From: Phycisphaerales bacterium Planc_01
GTDB lineage: Bacteria > Planctomycetota > Phycisphaerae > Sedimentisphaerales > Anaerobacaceae
NCBI GenBank assembly: GCA_001603075.1
Contig: LVBB01000016.1
Span: 1-64,000, forward strand
Reading direction: 5' to 3'
DNA: 64,000 nucleotides
Position numbers and translations under genes: made by a program
The notes under the pieces: model-generated
The model's database searches: none
What the model was told of the DNA's origin: nothing
What the model saw: the letters and a program-made list of their open reading frames with translations, nothing else
Shown: piece by piece, positions 36,242 through 44,713 of the stretch
Numbering within the stretch: the first letter of the stretch is position 1
Layout of the letters: every line of letters starts with the position of its first letter

Positions 36242-37201
36242 CTATGCGCACCAGGGGCGTTGGCGGGCCAGGGGGGCGGCGAGGATCTGGTTGGCGATGA
36301 TGACGTCTTCGCGGACCTGGAAGTCGAACATGCCGGCGCAGATGAAGTCGGCGCCGTTCTCATAGGCGTACTTGAAGGCCCGGCTCGGCTGGATCGCGCC
36401 GGCGGCCATCACCTTGTAGGCGATCCACGGCGTCTTGACGGTCCGCATGAACTCGATGGTCTTCTCGGGCGTCTTGGACCAGATGTTGTCGTTCTCCGGC
36501 CGGCCATCGGCGGACCAATAGGCGTGGCTGTGCAGGGTCTTCATATAGAAGTCCGGCTCGATGCCCGCCTCGACGCACGCCATCGGGACCTCGATCTTGT
36601 GGCCGCCGACGCCCGCGATGACGCCGCGCGCCTTGATCCGCTCGACGGCCTCGGCCAGCACGCCCACGCGCCCCTGCTCGACGCAGGCGTCGCTGATGCC
36701 GCCGTGGACGAACGCGCCGACGGCGCCGTGGTCGATTGCCTCGTCGATCTGGCCGAAGTCGTCCGGACCGACCTTGATCTGGGCAATCCACTGGATCGTG
36801 CCGCCCCGCTCGTCCCAGTAGCGACGCAGAATTCGCTTGCAGTGGTCGTCGAGCCGGAGGATGGCGGTGTTGATCCCCATCTCCTCACAGAGCGCCAGCG
36901 TTTCCATCACTTTGTCGTCGGTGAAGTAGCTCTTGAGCAGCGAGGAGACGTAGAGCAGGTCGCGGCTGTGGGCGAAGCCGCTGATCAGATTGCCGCCGGT
37001 GAACATCCGGCTGATCTTGAGCTTGCCGATCTGCCCGGTGGGCATGCCGTCGGCCCGCTTCGTGCCCGCCTGTGGAGGCGAATCATCATTCGCCGGTGCG
37101 GCCAGCAACGCCTGCTCTTCAAAGCTCAGCCCCAAGGCACCGACCGCGGTGCCGGCCAGGGATTGCTTCAGAAAGCTTCGACGATCCAGTTCGTTCGACA
37201 T
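36242..37201 (-). CDS. Tat-exported TIM-barrel-like protein of unknown function
   Basis: The protein has 319 residues. The start (MSNELDRRSFLKQSLAG) is preceded by GAGGTGG, and the RRSFLK twin-arginine motif marks Tat export. The body looks like a TIM barrel: KISRMFTGGNLISGFAHSRD resembles the opening of aldo/keto-reductase-like proteins, followed by EEMGINTAILRLDD, HGAVGAFVHGGISDAC, RGVIAGVGGHKIE and KTPWIAYKVMAAGAI. No cofactor motif is certain. A dispersed palindrome lies inside the gene (37074-37101) and encodes ANDDSP in the linker after the signal, apparently a tolerated insertion. Confidence 0.75.
   Translation of the reverse strand: MSNELDRRSFLKQSLAGTAVGALGLSFEEQALLAAPANDDSPPQAGTKRADGMPTGQIGKLKISRMFTGGNLISGFAHSRDLLYVSSLLKSYFTDDKVMETLALCEEMGINTAILRLDDHCKRILRRYWDERGGTIQWIAQIKVGPDDFGQIDEAIDHGAVGAFVHGGISDACVEQGRVGVLAEAVERIKARGVIAGVGGHKIEVPMACVEAGIEPDFYMKTLHSHAYWSADGRPENDNIWSKTPEKTIEFMRTVKTPWIAYKVMAAGAIQPSRAFKYAYENGADFICAGMFDFQVREDVIIANQILAAPLARQRPWCA
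37074..37101. repeat. Dispersed palindrome, copy B, inside a gene
   Basis: GGCGAATCATCATTCGCC with flanks GGA and GGTGCGG. Read in the host gene it encodes PANDDSPP, between the Tat signal and the folded domain. Confidence 0.7.
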
Positions 37202-37220
37202 GGTCCACCTCAGCTCACAG

Positions 37221-37276
37221 GTAGGATGGGCTTCAGCCCATGCTGTATCGGCCGCATGGGCCAAGGCCCATCCTAC
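37221..37276. repeat. 56-bp double-hairpin REP-like element
   Basis: GTAGGATGGGC at 37221-37231 is the exact inverse of GCCCATCCTAC at 37266-37276. Inside each arm GGGC-n4-GCCC can fold on its own. It lies in the leader of the Tat TIM-barrel gene and looks like a REP/MITE-type palindromic repeat. Confidence 0.65.
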
Positions 37277-37331
37277 GAACGCCGATGCCTGCGTACGATT
37301 GTAGAAGATCGACCTGGCTGTGTCCATGCGG

Positions 37332-37357
37332 TGGGGGCGAATCATGATTCGCCCGTG
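37332..37357. repeat. Dispersed palindrome, copy C
   Basis: GGGGGCGAATCATGATTCGC, the most perfect copy, six bases after the stop codon of the flavin reductase-like gene (minus strand). Confidence 0.7.
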
Positions 37358-37363
37358 CAATCT

Positions 37364-37906
37364 TCAGACTTCGACGCGGCGGGTCAGCAGGCCGTACTTC
37401 GTGCCGTGCATGTAGTGCAGCGTGTGGAACCTCTCCGGAATCCAAGCACCGTCGAAGAACTCGGACTCGGCCGAGGCACCGACGACCTCGCAGATCAGCA
37501 GGTCGTGGCTCTGAACGCCGTGGGTCTCAACGATCCGGCATTCGAGATGTCCGGCGCACTCGGCGACCAGGGGCGGCTGAACGACGCGGGCCGGCGTCGG
37601 CGTCAGGCCGCAATGCGCGAACTTGTCGATCCCCCGCCCCGTGATCGTGCCGGCCAGGTGCGTCTGCTTCAGCAGCGATTCACCGGGAACGTTGATCGTC
37701 AGCTCGTGGTTGTGGCGGATCAGCTCGTACGTGTACCGAACGCGGTTGACCACGAGCAGAACCAGGCACGGGTCGGCGGTGTGGATGGGCGTCTGCCAAC
37801 TGAACGTCATCAGGTTGGCACGCTCGGCCGTACCGCCGGCGACCAGCACGACGCAGCCGGGCTCGATGATCCATTTCGCCTGATTCAATGGCACCGATTT
37901 CTTCAT
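37364..37906 (-). CDS. Flavin reductase-like FMN-binding protein
   Basis: The protein has 180 residues with an AAGGAGT site. The split-barrel flavin reductase fold is indicated by GCVVLVAGGTAERANLMTFS, the strand CLVLLVVNRVRYTYELI, the segment HELTINVPGESLLKQ, and ECAGHLECRIVETHGVQSHD. These proteins bind FMN and reduce it with NAD(P)H, or serve as flavin-dependent electron carriers. The partner is unknown. It lies between the acyltransferase gene and the Tat TIM-barrel gene. Confidence 0.8.
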   Translation of the reverse strand: MKKSVPLNQAKWIIEPGCVVLVAGGTAERANLMTFSWQTPIHTADPCLVLLVVNRVRYTYELIRHNHELTINVPGESLLKQTHLAGTITGRGIDKFAHCGLTPTPARVVQPPLVAECAGHLECRIVETHGVQSHDLLICEVVGASAESEFFDGAWIPERFHTLHYMHGTKYGLLTRRVEV

Positions 37907-37956
37907 CGTCCAAGACTCCTTCGTCGGGCGAGTGAGTATACGCCCCTACGTCAAGG

Positions 37957-39036
37957 TCAGCAGACCGCTCGTTTCAGAAAAGGGATGTTCATCAACAGAG
38001 ACGTGACCAGGTAGCACACGACAAATGTCACCAGGGGCACGACGGTGACACCCAGCAGGAAGATCGCAGGCGAATCGTCATTCGCTCCTGCGCCGGCCCG
38101 TCTTCCAAGCGTCTCTCGCATAACGATGAGCACGAGCGGATGCAGCACATAGATGCCCATGACGGTCGACGCGACCCATTCCAACGCCGTCCGTCGGATG
38201 CCTTGAAGCGGTCCGCCTGCGGCGGACTCGGCGTCCCACAGATAGGCCGCCCAGAAGACCCCGATGGAGAAGAAGACCATCGGCAGGCTGAAGAAATCGA
38301 ACAGGTAGCGCACGCCCACCCCGCCGGCCCGCTCCAGGAAAACGCCCGAGAATACCGTGAAGTACAGCACCGAGAGAACCACCGCCAGAACGAGGTATCG
38401 CGTCGGGACCTTCTTCGGGTCGATCAAGCGAATTTCGTACCCGCACAGGTAGAACGGAATGAAGGGAATGAACATCGTGAAGATCGACCGCTGGTTGTCC
38501 CAGAGCAGCACATCGGTCTGGAAGTAGGCGTTGGCCAGCACGAGGCCCAGCACGATCACGAGCCACCGCTGCCCCCGGCCGGCGCAACGGACGAACGTTC
38601 GCAGAGCGGGTGTTATCAGATACAGTCCGAAGATCATGTACAGAAACCACAGATGGTAATAGGGATCGCCCGTGAGGATCAGTTGGCCGACGGAACCGGC
38701 CGAAAGCGATTCGCCATCGACGAAACGCCGGACCAGAAGATAGACGACGGTCCAGACCGCCAGCGGCACACCGACGCGCACCATCCGCCGCCGATAGAAC
38801 TGCCCTGCCGACTCGCGTCGCGCATCGTCCAGCAGCAGAGCGCCGCTGATCATCACGAAGACGGGAATCGAGAAATGCCCCAGGTAGAACAGCCAGCACC
38901 CCAGCCACCAGTGAACGACGAAGGGCCGGGTCGCCATCGTCAGCCAGATCGCCACGTGAGCCGTAACCACCGCATAGATGGCCAGAATCCGGAGAACACT
39001 GATGTATTGAATGCTTTGCGGTCGTTCCGACGGCAC
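37957..39036 (-). CDS. Acyltransferase-3 family membrane protein
   Basis: The protein has 359 residues, a GTG start with AGGAG six bases upstream, and about ten membrane helices. It begins QYISVLRILAIYAVVTAHVA, with the catalytic His of the OafA/WecH group in TAHVA. FVMISGALLLDD and RRMVRVGVPLAVWTVVYLL follow in the usual positions. Members acetylate or otherwise acylate sugars of envelope polysaccharides. Near the C-terminus (RRAGAGANDDSPAIF) it contains the dispersed palindrome, within the loop before the last helix. Confidence 0.85.
   Translation of the reverse strand: MPSERPQSIQYISVLRILAIYAVVTAHVAIWLTMATRPFVVHWWLGCWLFYLGHFSIPVFVMISGALLLDDARRESAGQFYRRRMVRVGVPLAVWTVVYLLVRRFVDGESLSAGSVGQLILTGDPYYHLWFLYMIFGLYLITPALRTFVRCAGRGQRWLVIVLGLVLANAYFQTDVLLWDNQRSIFTMFIPFIPFYLCGYEIRLIDPKKVPTRYLVLAVVLSVLYFTVFSGVFLERAGGVGVRYLFDFFSLPMVFFSIGVFWAAYLWDAESAAGGPLQGIRRTALEWVASTVMGIYVLHPLVLIVMRETLGRRAGAGANDDSPAIFLLGVTVVPLVTFVVCYLVTSLLMNIPFLKRAVC
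38066..38092. repeat. Dispersed palindrome, copy D, inside a gene
   Basis: GCAGGCGAATCGTCATTCGC followed by TCCTGCG. In the acyltransferase frame it encodes GANDDSPA, the same core peptide as copy B in another gene. Confidence 0.7.
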
Positions 39037-39091
39037 GCCGATCTCCTATCCACTCGAACAGGTCTCATATATCATATCGGACGTGAACGAT

Positions 39092-39961
39092 CTATTTTGC
39101 GTCACGGCTCCGCGGCTCCTCAGGCGCTTCTTCCGTTCTGACGTGACGCTTGCGGCCGGCCAGGAGCTGGCGCAGCCAACCGATGAAGGTCATCGAGCCG
39201 AATACGGCCGGAACGATCCAGGGCCGAGGCGACAGATCAGACACAACGTGAGCCCCCAGGCCCAACAGCAGCAGTTGAACACCGAGCAACGCCGCCGTGG
39301 CTCCGACGACGCTGTAGCACAGGGGAAGAACGACATTCTTGATGAACCAGATCAAAAGGAAGCCGCCGACGCCCCCGATGAGGATCGCCCCGAGCAGGTA
39401 CCATTTGTGCGGGCCCAGCGCCCTCCACAGATCGGCCAGCACCACCTTCAGCCGCCCCTGGAAGTCTTCTTTCGAACCCCCCAGGTCGTTGATATAGGCC
39501 TGCCTGGCGTCCAGGTCCATGCTGCTGAACGACTGATAGACGAATCGCGACTGTCCCTGCGCCGTCAGACTGTCGCCAGGCGCTGCCTTCTGCGCGGTCA
39601 ACTCCTCGGCCGGCTGAGCGTCCAGGACGACGCTGGTGTAGGCTGTCGCGGCGATGAGCGCGAAGATCACGGTGGCCAGCACGATGATCAGGCCGTTCCG
39701 CGCCGCGATGGAGAGGATGCTGAGAATCACCGCGCCGACGGCCATACAGAGAAATGGACCCAGCCCCAGCTTCTGACTGACGATCAGCCCGACCATCGCC
39801 CCGACGGCGGCGCCCAGCAGTCCGATTACGATGGTGCCGTAGCGGGCTCCACCCAGCCAGAGGAACAGCCCAACCACCGCCATACCCGCACCGGCCCCGA
39901 TGAGGATCGATGAATCGACCGCGGTGCACAGGGCCTCGATTCTCAAGAGCAACTCGTTCAT
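39092..39961 (-). CDS. Polytopic membrane protein of unknown function
   Basis: The protein has 289 residues. The start MNELLLRIEALCTAVDSS follows AAAGG. It has four or five helices in the N-terminal half (ILIGAGAGMAVVGLFLWLGG, GLLGAAVGAMVGLIV, GLIIVLATVIFALIAATAY), a soluble loop of about 75 residues (about 118-190), then two or three helices (GAILIGGVGGFLLIWFI, VVGATAALLGVQLLLLG) and a basic tail. The Gly-rich helices recall DUF4203/TMEM198-type proteins, but the match is only by general look. The role is unknown. Confidence 0.6.
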   Translation of the reverse strand: MNELLLRIEALCTAVDSSILIGAGAGMAVVGLFLWLGGARYGTIVIGLLGAAVGAMVGLIVSQKLGLGPFLCMAVGAVILSILSIAARNGLIIVLATVIFALIAATAYTSVVLDAQPAEELTAQKAAPGDSLTAQGQSRFVYQSFSSMDLDARQAYINDLGGSKEDFQGRLKVVLADLWRALGPHKWYLLGAILIGGVGGFLLIWFIKNVVLPLCYSVVGATAALLGVQLLLLGLGAHVVSDLSPRPWIVPAVFGSMTFIGWLRQLLAGRKRHVRTEEAPEEPRSRDAK

Positions 39962-40151
39962 ATGCCTTTCCCGTCCAACAGGTTTGCGGAGTCCTGCACA
40001 CAGCATACCGATGGGACCGGCCGCAATCCACGGCAAATCGCGGGCGACCTTCGCCTTTTTGGTTGTTCCGGTCCCCGCTGGTCCCTTACCTTAGAGGTCG
40101 ATCGGCCGTCTGCCGACAGTCCGAAAACCAGAGGAGAAACGAACGACGAAG

Positions 40152-41054
40152 ATGGACTTTGCCCAAGTCTTGAAAGACCACCAGCCCCGGCACGCATTCT
40201 TCGTCGGCATCGACTCGGACGGTTGTGCCTTCGATACGATGGCCGTCAAGCAGCAGGAGTGTTTCTGCCAACTGATGATCGTCTGTTTTGGCTTGCGGCC
40301 CGTTGCCCAGGCGGTCTGCGAGTGCATGGATTACGCGGCCCTCCTGTCCCGGACGCGCGGCGCCAATCGCCACAAGACCACCAAGCGGGTGATCGCCGAA
40401 TTGCTGCCGGGCCATCCAATGGTCCAGCGATGCGGGTTCCGAGTCCCGGATCTCTCCCACTACTTCCGCTGGGTGGACGATCCGAGCAGCATCCTGAGCA
40501 ACGGCGGGCTCCAACGGGCTATCGACCGGACCGCAGACCCTGCCGCCAGGAAGGAGCTTGAGCTGGCCCTGCGCTGGAGCGAACAGGCCGATGTGATGAT
40601 CTCGGACAGGATCAGAGGAATCCCCCCCTTCCCATGGGTGCGCGAGAGTTTGGAGAAGATGGCAGCCGTAGCTGACGTCGCCGTCATCTCGTCGGCCTCG
40701 ACCGATTCGCTCGGCCAGGAGTGGGCTGAACACGGCCTCGACAGGTACGTAGCGGTCATTGCGGGCCAGGAGATGGGCCCAAAGGTTCGGCAGCTTGCAT
40801 ACGCCACAGAAGGCAAGTACGATGACAACCATGTCCTGATGATCGGCGACAGCCCCGGCGACCTGGAAGCGGCCAAGGCCAACGGCGCGCTGTTCTACCC
40901 CATCGCGCCGGAACGCGAGGCCGCATCGTGGCGACGGTTCCACGATCGAATCTTCGACAGATTCGCCACAGGCGAGTACGCCGGGGTCCGCGAGGCCGAA
41001 CAGATCGCCGGCTTCGACCTATGTTTCTCTGAACCGCCCTCGTGGCAAGAATAG
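40152..41054 (+). CDS. HAD-superfamily phosphatase-like protein
   Basis: The protein has 300 residues with HAD motifs in order: FVGIDSDGCAFDTM (motif I, nucleophile Asp), VISSAS (motif II), a lysine in EMGPKVRQL and MIGDSPGDLEAA (motif IV). The helical cap between about 30 and 150 is large. HAD enzymes of this type usually dephosphorylate sugar phosphates or small metabolites. The gene ends eight bases before a LarA-like gene, so the two form a likely operon. The GGAG site is about 15 bases from the ATG, farther than usual. Confidence 0.8.
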   Translation: MDFAQVLKDHQPRHAFFVGIDSDGCAFDTMAVKQQECFCQLMIVCFGLRPVAQAVCECMDYAALLSRTRGANRHKTTKRVIAELLPGHPMVQRCGFRVPDLSHYFRWVDDPSSILSNGGLQRAIDRTADPAARKELELALRWSEQADVMISDRIRGIPPFPWVRESLEKMAAVADVAVISSASTDSLGQEWAEHGLDRYVAVIAGQEMGPKVRQLAYATEGKYDDNHVLMIGDSPGDLEAAKANGALFYPIAPEREAASWRRFHDRIFDRFATGEYAGVREAEQIAGFDLCFSEPPSWQE

Positions 41055-41062
41055 GAAACGCC

Positions 41063-42328
41063 ATGCTCTATTATCGTCGCGGCAGCGAAAATGACTGTCT
41101 CACCGCCGAGGACCTGAAAGACGGACTCTTCCAAGCGCTCGACAGGCTGGGCAAGAGACGCAAGGTCCTCGCCTTACCGCCGGACATCACGCGGTTCTAC
41201 TCGCGGGCCGGCGAATTGACTCGCTACGCATGGCAGTATTACGGCCAAACGCTGACGGACATTCTGCCGGCGGTGGGGACGCATTTCGCGATGACCGAGC
41301 CGGAGATCCGGCGCATGTTCGGCGACGTCCCGGTCGGGCTTTTCCGCGAACACGACTGGCGCGGGGGGCTCGCGACACTGGGCGAGGTGCCGGGCGAGTT
41401 CGTCAAAGAGGTCAGCGAGGGCAGACTCGATTTCTCATGGCCGGCCCAAGTGGACAAGCTGCTCGTCGAAGGCGGGTTCGATCTGATCCTGTCGATCGGG
41501 CAGGTCGTGCCGCACGAAGTGGTGGGCATGGCCAACTACAACAAGAACGTCTTCGTCGGCACCGGCGGGGTCGAGGGGATCAACAAGAGCCACTACCTCG
41601 GCGCCGTCTACGGGATGGAACGGATGATGGGCCGGGCCGACACGCCCGTCCGCCGGGTGCTGAACTATGCCTCCGATCACTTCGGACGCGACCTGCCGGT
41701 CGTGTACGTGCACACGGTGGTCGGCCCGAGCGAAAACGGCCTCGTCACACGGGGCCTGTTCGTCGGCGACGATATCGAGTGCTTCCACCTTGCGGCCGAT
41801 CTGTCGTTGAAGGTCAACTTCGAAATGCTCGACGAGCCGCTTAAGAAGGTGGTCGTCTATCTCGAACCGGAAGAGTTCAAGAGCACATGGCTGGGCAACA
41901 AGAGCATCTATCGCTCGCGGATGGCGATGGCCGACGGGGGCGAGTTGATCGTCCTGGCGCCGGGCCTGCGCGAGTTCGGCGAGGACAAAGAGATCGATCG
42001 GCTGATCCGCAAGTACGGCTACGTCGGCACCGACAAGGTGCTCCGACTGGTCGATGAGAACGAGGACCTGCGCGCCAACCTCAGCGCCGCGGCTCACCTG
42101 ATCCACGGCTCGACCGAGGGCCGTTTCCGCGTCACCTACTGCCCGGGCCACCTGACGAAACAGCAGATCGAGGGCGTCAACTTCCAATACGCCGACCTCG
42201 CAGAGATGATGACCCGGTACGACCCGAAGAAGCTCAAAGACGGCTTCAACACCGTTGCCGGTGAAGAGATCTTCCACATCTCAAACCCCGGCCTCGGCCT
42301 CTGGTCCACCCGCGCCCGCTTTCGGTGA
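41063..42328 (+). CDS. Lactate-racemase-like (LarA N-terminal / DUF2088) protein
   Basis: The protein has 421 residues. The ATG at 41063 (MLYYRRGSENDCLTAEDLKD) follows TAGGAA closely. The LarA-type N-terminal fold is suggested by RKVLALPPDITRFYSRAGEL, ILPAVGTHFAMTEPEIRRMFG and the conserved segment GQVVPHEVVGMANYNKNVFV with its histidine. Proteins of this group include the nickel-pincer lactate racemase and sugar-acid epimerases. This one resembles those often named D-mannonate epimerase, but the assignment is tentative. Coupling with a HAD phosphatase fits sugar-acid metabolism. Confidence 0.7.
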   Translation: MLYYRRGSENDCLTAEDLKDGLFQALDRLGKRRKVLALPPDITRFYSRAGELTRYAWQYYGQTLTDILPAVGTHFAMTEPEIRRMFGDVPVGLFREHDWRGGLATLGEVPGEFVKEVSEGRLDFSWPAQVDKLLVEGGFDLILSIGQVVPHEVVGMANYNKNVFVGTGGVEGINKSHYLGAVYGMERMMGRADTPVRRVLNYASDHFGRDLPVVYVHTVVGPSENGLVTRGLFVGDDIECFHLAADLSLKVNFEMLDEPLKKVVVYLEPEEFKSTWLGNKSIYRSRMAMADGGELIVLAPGLREFGEDKEIDRLIRKYGYVGTDKVLRLVDENEDLRANLSAAAHLIHGSTEGRFRVTYCPGHLTKQQIEGVNFQYADLAEMMTRYDPKKLKDGFNTVAGEEIFHISNPGLGLWSTRARFR

Positions 42329-42374
42329 AGCCGCCGATGGGACTCCGTGTCGGCAACCCGGCAGGCCCTTGATG

Positions 42375-43184
42375 TCACTCGATGAGGTAGGGTTGCTCGG
42401 GCAACTCGCGGATCCAGATGTTGCGGAAGCTGATCGGGTTGCCGTGGTCCTGCAGGCCGATCGGGCCGTCGCCGTGCGGGGTGTATCGGGCCTTGGTCTT
42501 GTGCGAGGTGGTCCCTTCGATCTCGATGTTGTTCTGCACGCAGACGCCGTTGTGGAAGACGGTGATGCGGGCCTTGCGCACCACGTTGCCGTTGTCGTCG
42601 AAGACCGGACGCATGAAAGCGATGTCGTAGCTCTGCCACTGGCCGGGCGCGCGAGCGGCGTTGACCATTGGCGGGTGCGACCCGTAGATCGCCGCCGCCT
42701 GGCCGTCGGCGTAGGTCTTGTTCGTCTCGTAGTCGTCGTCGGTGTACGAATCGAGAATCTGCACCTCGTAGCGGCCCATGAGGAACACCCCGCTGTTGCT
42801 GCGGTTCTGCCCGGTCACCTGCGGCGGCACGCCCTCCGGCGTCCTCCATTCCACATGCAACTGGCAACTACCGAACGATCTCTTCGTCTGGATGCTGCCT
42901 GCCTTCCGGGCGACCGTCATGGTGTCGTCGACGATCTCCCACGTCGCCGGGCTGCCGTCGCCCTTCTGCCACTGCGACAGATCGGTGCCGTCAAACAGGA
43001 CGATGGCGTCCGACGGCGGCTGTCCGATCTCGACATCAGGTTTCACCACGGGAGGCCTCGGGCGGTTCATGTCGTGAACGCTGTATTTGCGGACCTGAGC
43101 GGCGGCATAGGCCCCCGCTGCGACAGACAGCATCGCGGCGAAGAGGCAGCCGATCGATTTTGCCATGCCAGGTTTTCGCTTCAT
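42375..43184 (-). CDS. Secreted DUF1080 domain protein
   Basis: The protein has 269 residues. The start MKRKPGMAKSIGCL was chosen for the AAAGGAG upstream and the signal peptide (IGCLFAAMLSVAAGAYA). The DUF1080/LamG-like domain spans about 60-265: DAIVLFDGTDLSQWQKGDGS, FGSCQLHVEWRTPEGVP, SNSGVFLMGRYEVQILDSYT and GPIGLQDHGNPISFRNIWIR. DUF1080 proteins include 3-keto-disaccharide hydrolases and binding domains on glycoside-active enzymes. It is the last gene of the minus-strand run that contains the hydrogenase, though it is unlikely to be functionally part of it. Confidence 0.85.
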   Translation of the reverse strand: MKRKPGMAKSIGCLFAAMLSVAAGAYAAAQVRKYSVHDMNRPRPPVVKPDVEIGQPPSDAIVLFDGTDLSQWQKGDGSPATWEIVDDTMTVARKAGSIQTKRSFGSCQLHVEWRTPEGVPPQVTGQNRSNSGVFLMGRYEVQILDSYTDDDYETNKTYADGQAAAIYGSHPPMVNAARAPGQWQSYDIAFMRPVFDDNGNVVRKARITVFHNGVCVQNNIEIEGTTSHKTKARYTPHGDGPIGLQDHGNPISFRNIWIRELPEQPYLIE

Positions 43185-43212
43185 GGTGTTCTCCTTTGGT
43201 TCACATGGAACG

Positions 43213-43755
43213 TCAGTTGGTCGTGTCCCGCGCGCACACGACCTGCTCGATGGCACAGGCCACGATGTAGTCGGGCAGTTTCTGAAGGCTGGGCCCGGCG
43301 CTGTAGCCGGCGATGATGCTCCCATCGGGAAAGGCCCCCGCCCGGCCGATGAGTCGGTCAGCAAGCTCACAGAGCACCTCGTCCGCCATCTCGTTGCGAA
43401 CGTCGGCGACGAGGGCGCGGGCCGTCGCGACGAGGTCTTTGAATTCGCGACGGCTGTCATACCAGTTGATCTGGAATTCCAGGTCGGCCGCCAGCCGGCT
43501 CGTCGAGCGGTCGAACGTGTACTGGATGCCGATCGGATTGTACATCTCGATCCGCTCGTCGATGAACGCCAGACACGCCTCACGGTAGGCCTGCACTTTG
43601 TGCGAATCCATCGGTCCAAACCCCTGCCGGTCGATCTCCGCCGACAGCAGGGCGTCAATCCTCTCGCACAGGCGGTCCCGGTCGGCCGCCACTCGCTCGT
43701 GCAATCGCTCGTAGTACGCCTTCAACACGAGGCTTGCCGAATGCCTTTGGCTCAT
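43213..43755 (-). CDS. Conserved-looking helical protein of unknown function
   Basis: The protein has 180 residues. The start MSQRHSASLVLKAYYERLHE was chosen after AAGGAC; a start 27 bases upstream is possible. It is mostly alpha-helical and charged, without signal peptide or membrane segment (HERVAADRDRLCERIDALL, RIEMYNPIGIQYTFDRSTS, FQINWYDSRREFKDLVATAR). I recognise no family. It lies between the receiver gene of the hydrogenase cluster and a DUF1080 gene. Confidence 0.6.
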   Translation of the reverse strand: MSQRHSASLVLKAYYERLHERVAADRDRLCERIDALLSAEIDRQGFGPMDSHKVQAYREACLAFIDERIEMYNPIGIQYTFDRSTSRLAADLEFQINWYDSRREFKDLVATARALVADVRNEMADEVLCELADRLIGRAGAFPDGSIIAGYSAGPSLQKLPDYIVACAIEQVVCARDTTN

Positions 43756-43813
43756 GGCCAAGTCCTTGCCGGCAACCGGCACCCAGGAACTACCTTCCGT
43801 GAAGTCATGCGTT

Positions 43814-44209
43814 TCAGCGCTTGGCGAGGAGGGTCTGGACCTTCTCCAGAAGCACGTTCGGCTTGACCGGCTTGTCGAGAAACTCCTCGACCGGCAGCCA
43901 GGCCTGATCGCCGGCGTTGGCTTTGAAATCCAGCCCCGTCTTGTCCTTCACCGCCGTCAGCATGAGGATCGGGATGTCCTTGTATTCGCCGGCGCCCTTG
44001 AGTTCGCGTGCAAACTCAAAGCCTTCCTGGCGGGTCCGCATCATCACATCGAGGATGATCAGATCCGGCCGGCTTTCTTGGATCCGGTCCATGCCTTCGC
44101 TGCCGTCGGCGGCACTGCGAACCTCGTAGCCCTTGTTCTCCAGGACCACGGTCATCGCTTCGGTGATATCCGGATCGTCATCGATAATCAGAATCTTGCC
44201 CTGTCCCAT
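43814..44209 (-). CDS. Stand-alone response-regulator receiver protein
   Basis: The protein has 131 residues. MGQGKILIIDDDPDITEAM follows AAGGAGA. It is a single CheY-like receiver domain: acidic pair in IDDDPD, phosphoacceptor Asp in DLIILDVMM, switch Thr in LMLTAV and conserved Lys in LDKPVKP. An insertion (DKTGLDFKANAGDQAWLP) separates beta-4 from beta-5. There is no output domain, so it must act by protein contact. It follows the hydrogenase maturation protease by 24 bases and is probably co-transcribed. No histidine kinase gene is nearby. Confidence 0.88.
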   Translation of the reverse strand: MGQGKILIIDDDPDITEAMTVVLENKGYEVRSAADGSEGMDRIQESRPDLIILDVMMRTRQEGFEFARELKGAGEYKDIPILMLTAVKDKTGLDFKANAGDQAWLPVEEFLDKPVKPNVLLEKVQTLLAKR

Positions 44210-44233
44210 TTCGTCTCCTTCGTCCATTGCAGG

Positions 44234-44704
44234 TCAGCCTGCACTTCTCTCCAGTTCAGATCGGATCTCGGCAAGATAATACTCGACCCTGTCGAGCAGA
44301 ACACCGCTCAAACCCTGCCGGACCTCGACAACCTGTGGCTGAATGCCGAAAATGACAACCTGTCCCGGCGCCTGGCCCAGCTGCTCGGCCAGCATCAGGA
44401 CTCGCAAGAGGTCCGCGTCGTGAAGCGACTGATGGGCGAGGATCTTCGTGCTGTGAACCTCTTCCGGCGTAAAACGCCGGAGCGTTCCCGGTGCCTCGTC
44501 CATACATGCACTATCGATCAGGATCGCCTTACGGCGGCCTTCGATCATATGCAGCACCGACATGCCTCCGACGCCCGCGTCGATGAAATCGACCGCCGGA
44601 TAGCGATCAGCATCCTGCTCCAGCCGCTCGACCAGATCCACCCCGATCCCATCGTCCGCCATCAGCGGATTGCCGAGACCGAGCACCACTGTTGGCTTTC
44701 GCAT
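44234..44704 (-). CDS. Hydrogenase maturation protease (HyaD/HycI family)
   Basis: The 156-residue cytoplasmic endopeptidase removes the C-terminal tail of the [NiFe] large subunit after metal insertion. The family opening VVLGLGNPLMADDGIGV holds the first nickel-binding acidic residue, and VDFIDAGVGGMSVLH and AILIDSACM follow; a later His (ILAHQSLH) completes the usual set. The gene begins nine bases after the large-subunit stop, whose product ends in a matching eight-residue tail. Confidence 0.9.
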   Translation of the reverse strand: MRKPTVVLGLGNPLMADDGIGVDLVERLEQDADRYPAVDFIDAGVGGMSVLHMIEGRRKAILIDSACMDEAPGTLRRFTPEEVHSTKILAHQSLHDADLLRVLMLAEQLGQAPGQVVIFGIQPQVVEVRQGLSGVLLDRVEYYLAEIRSELERSAG

Positions 44705-44713
44705 CGCCTCGGG

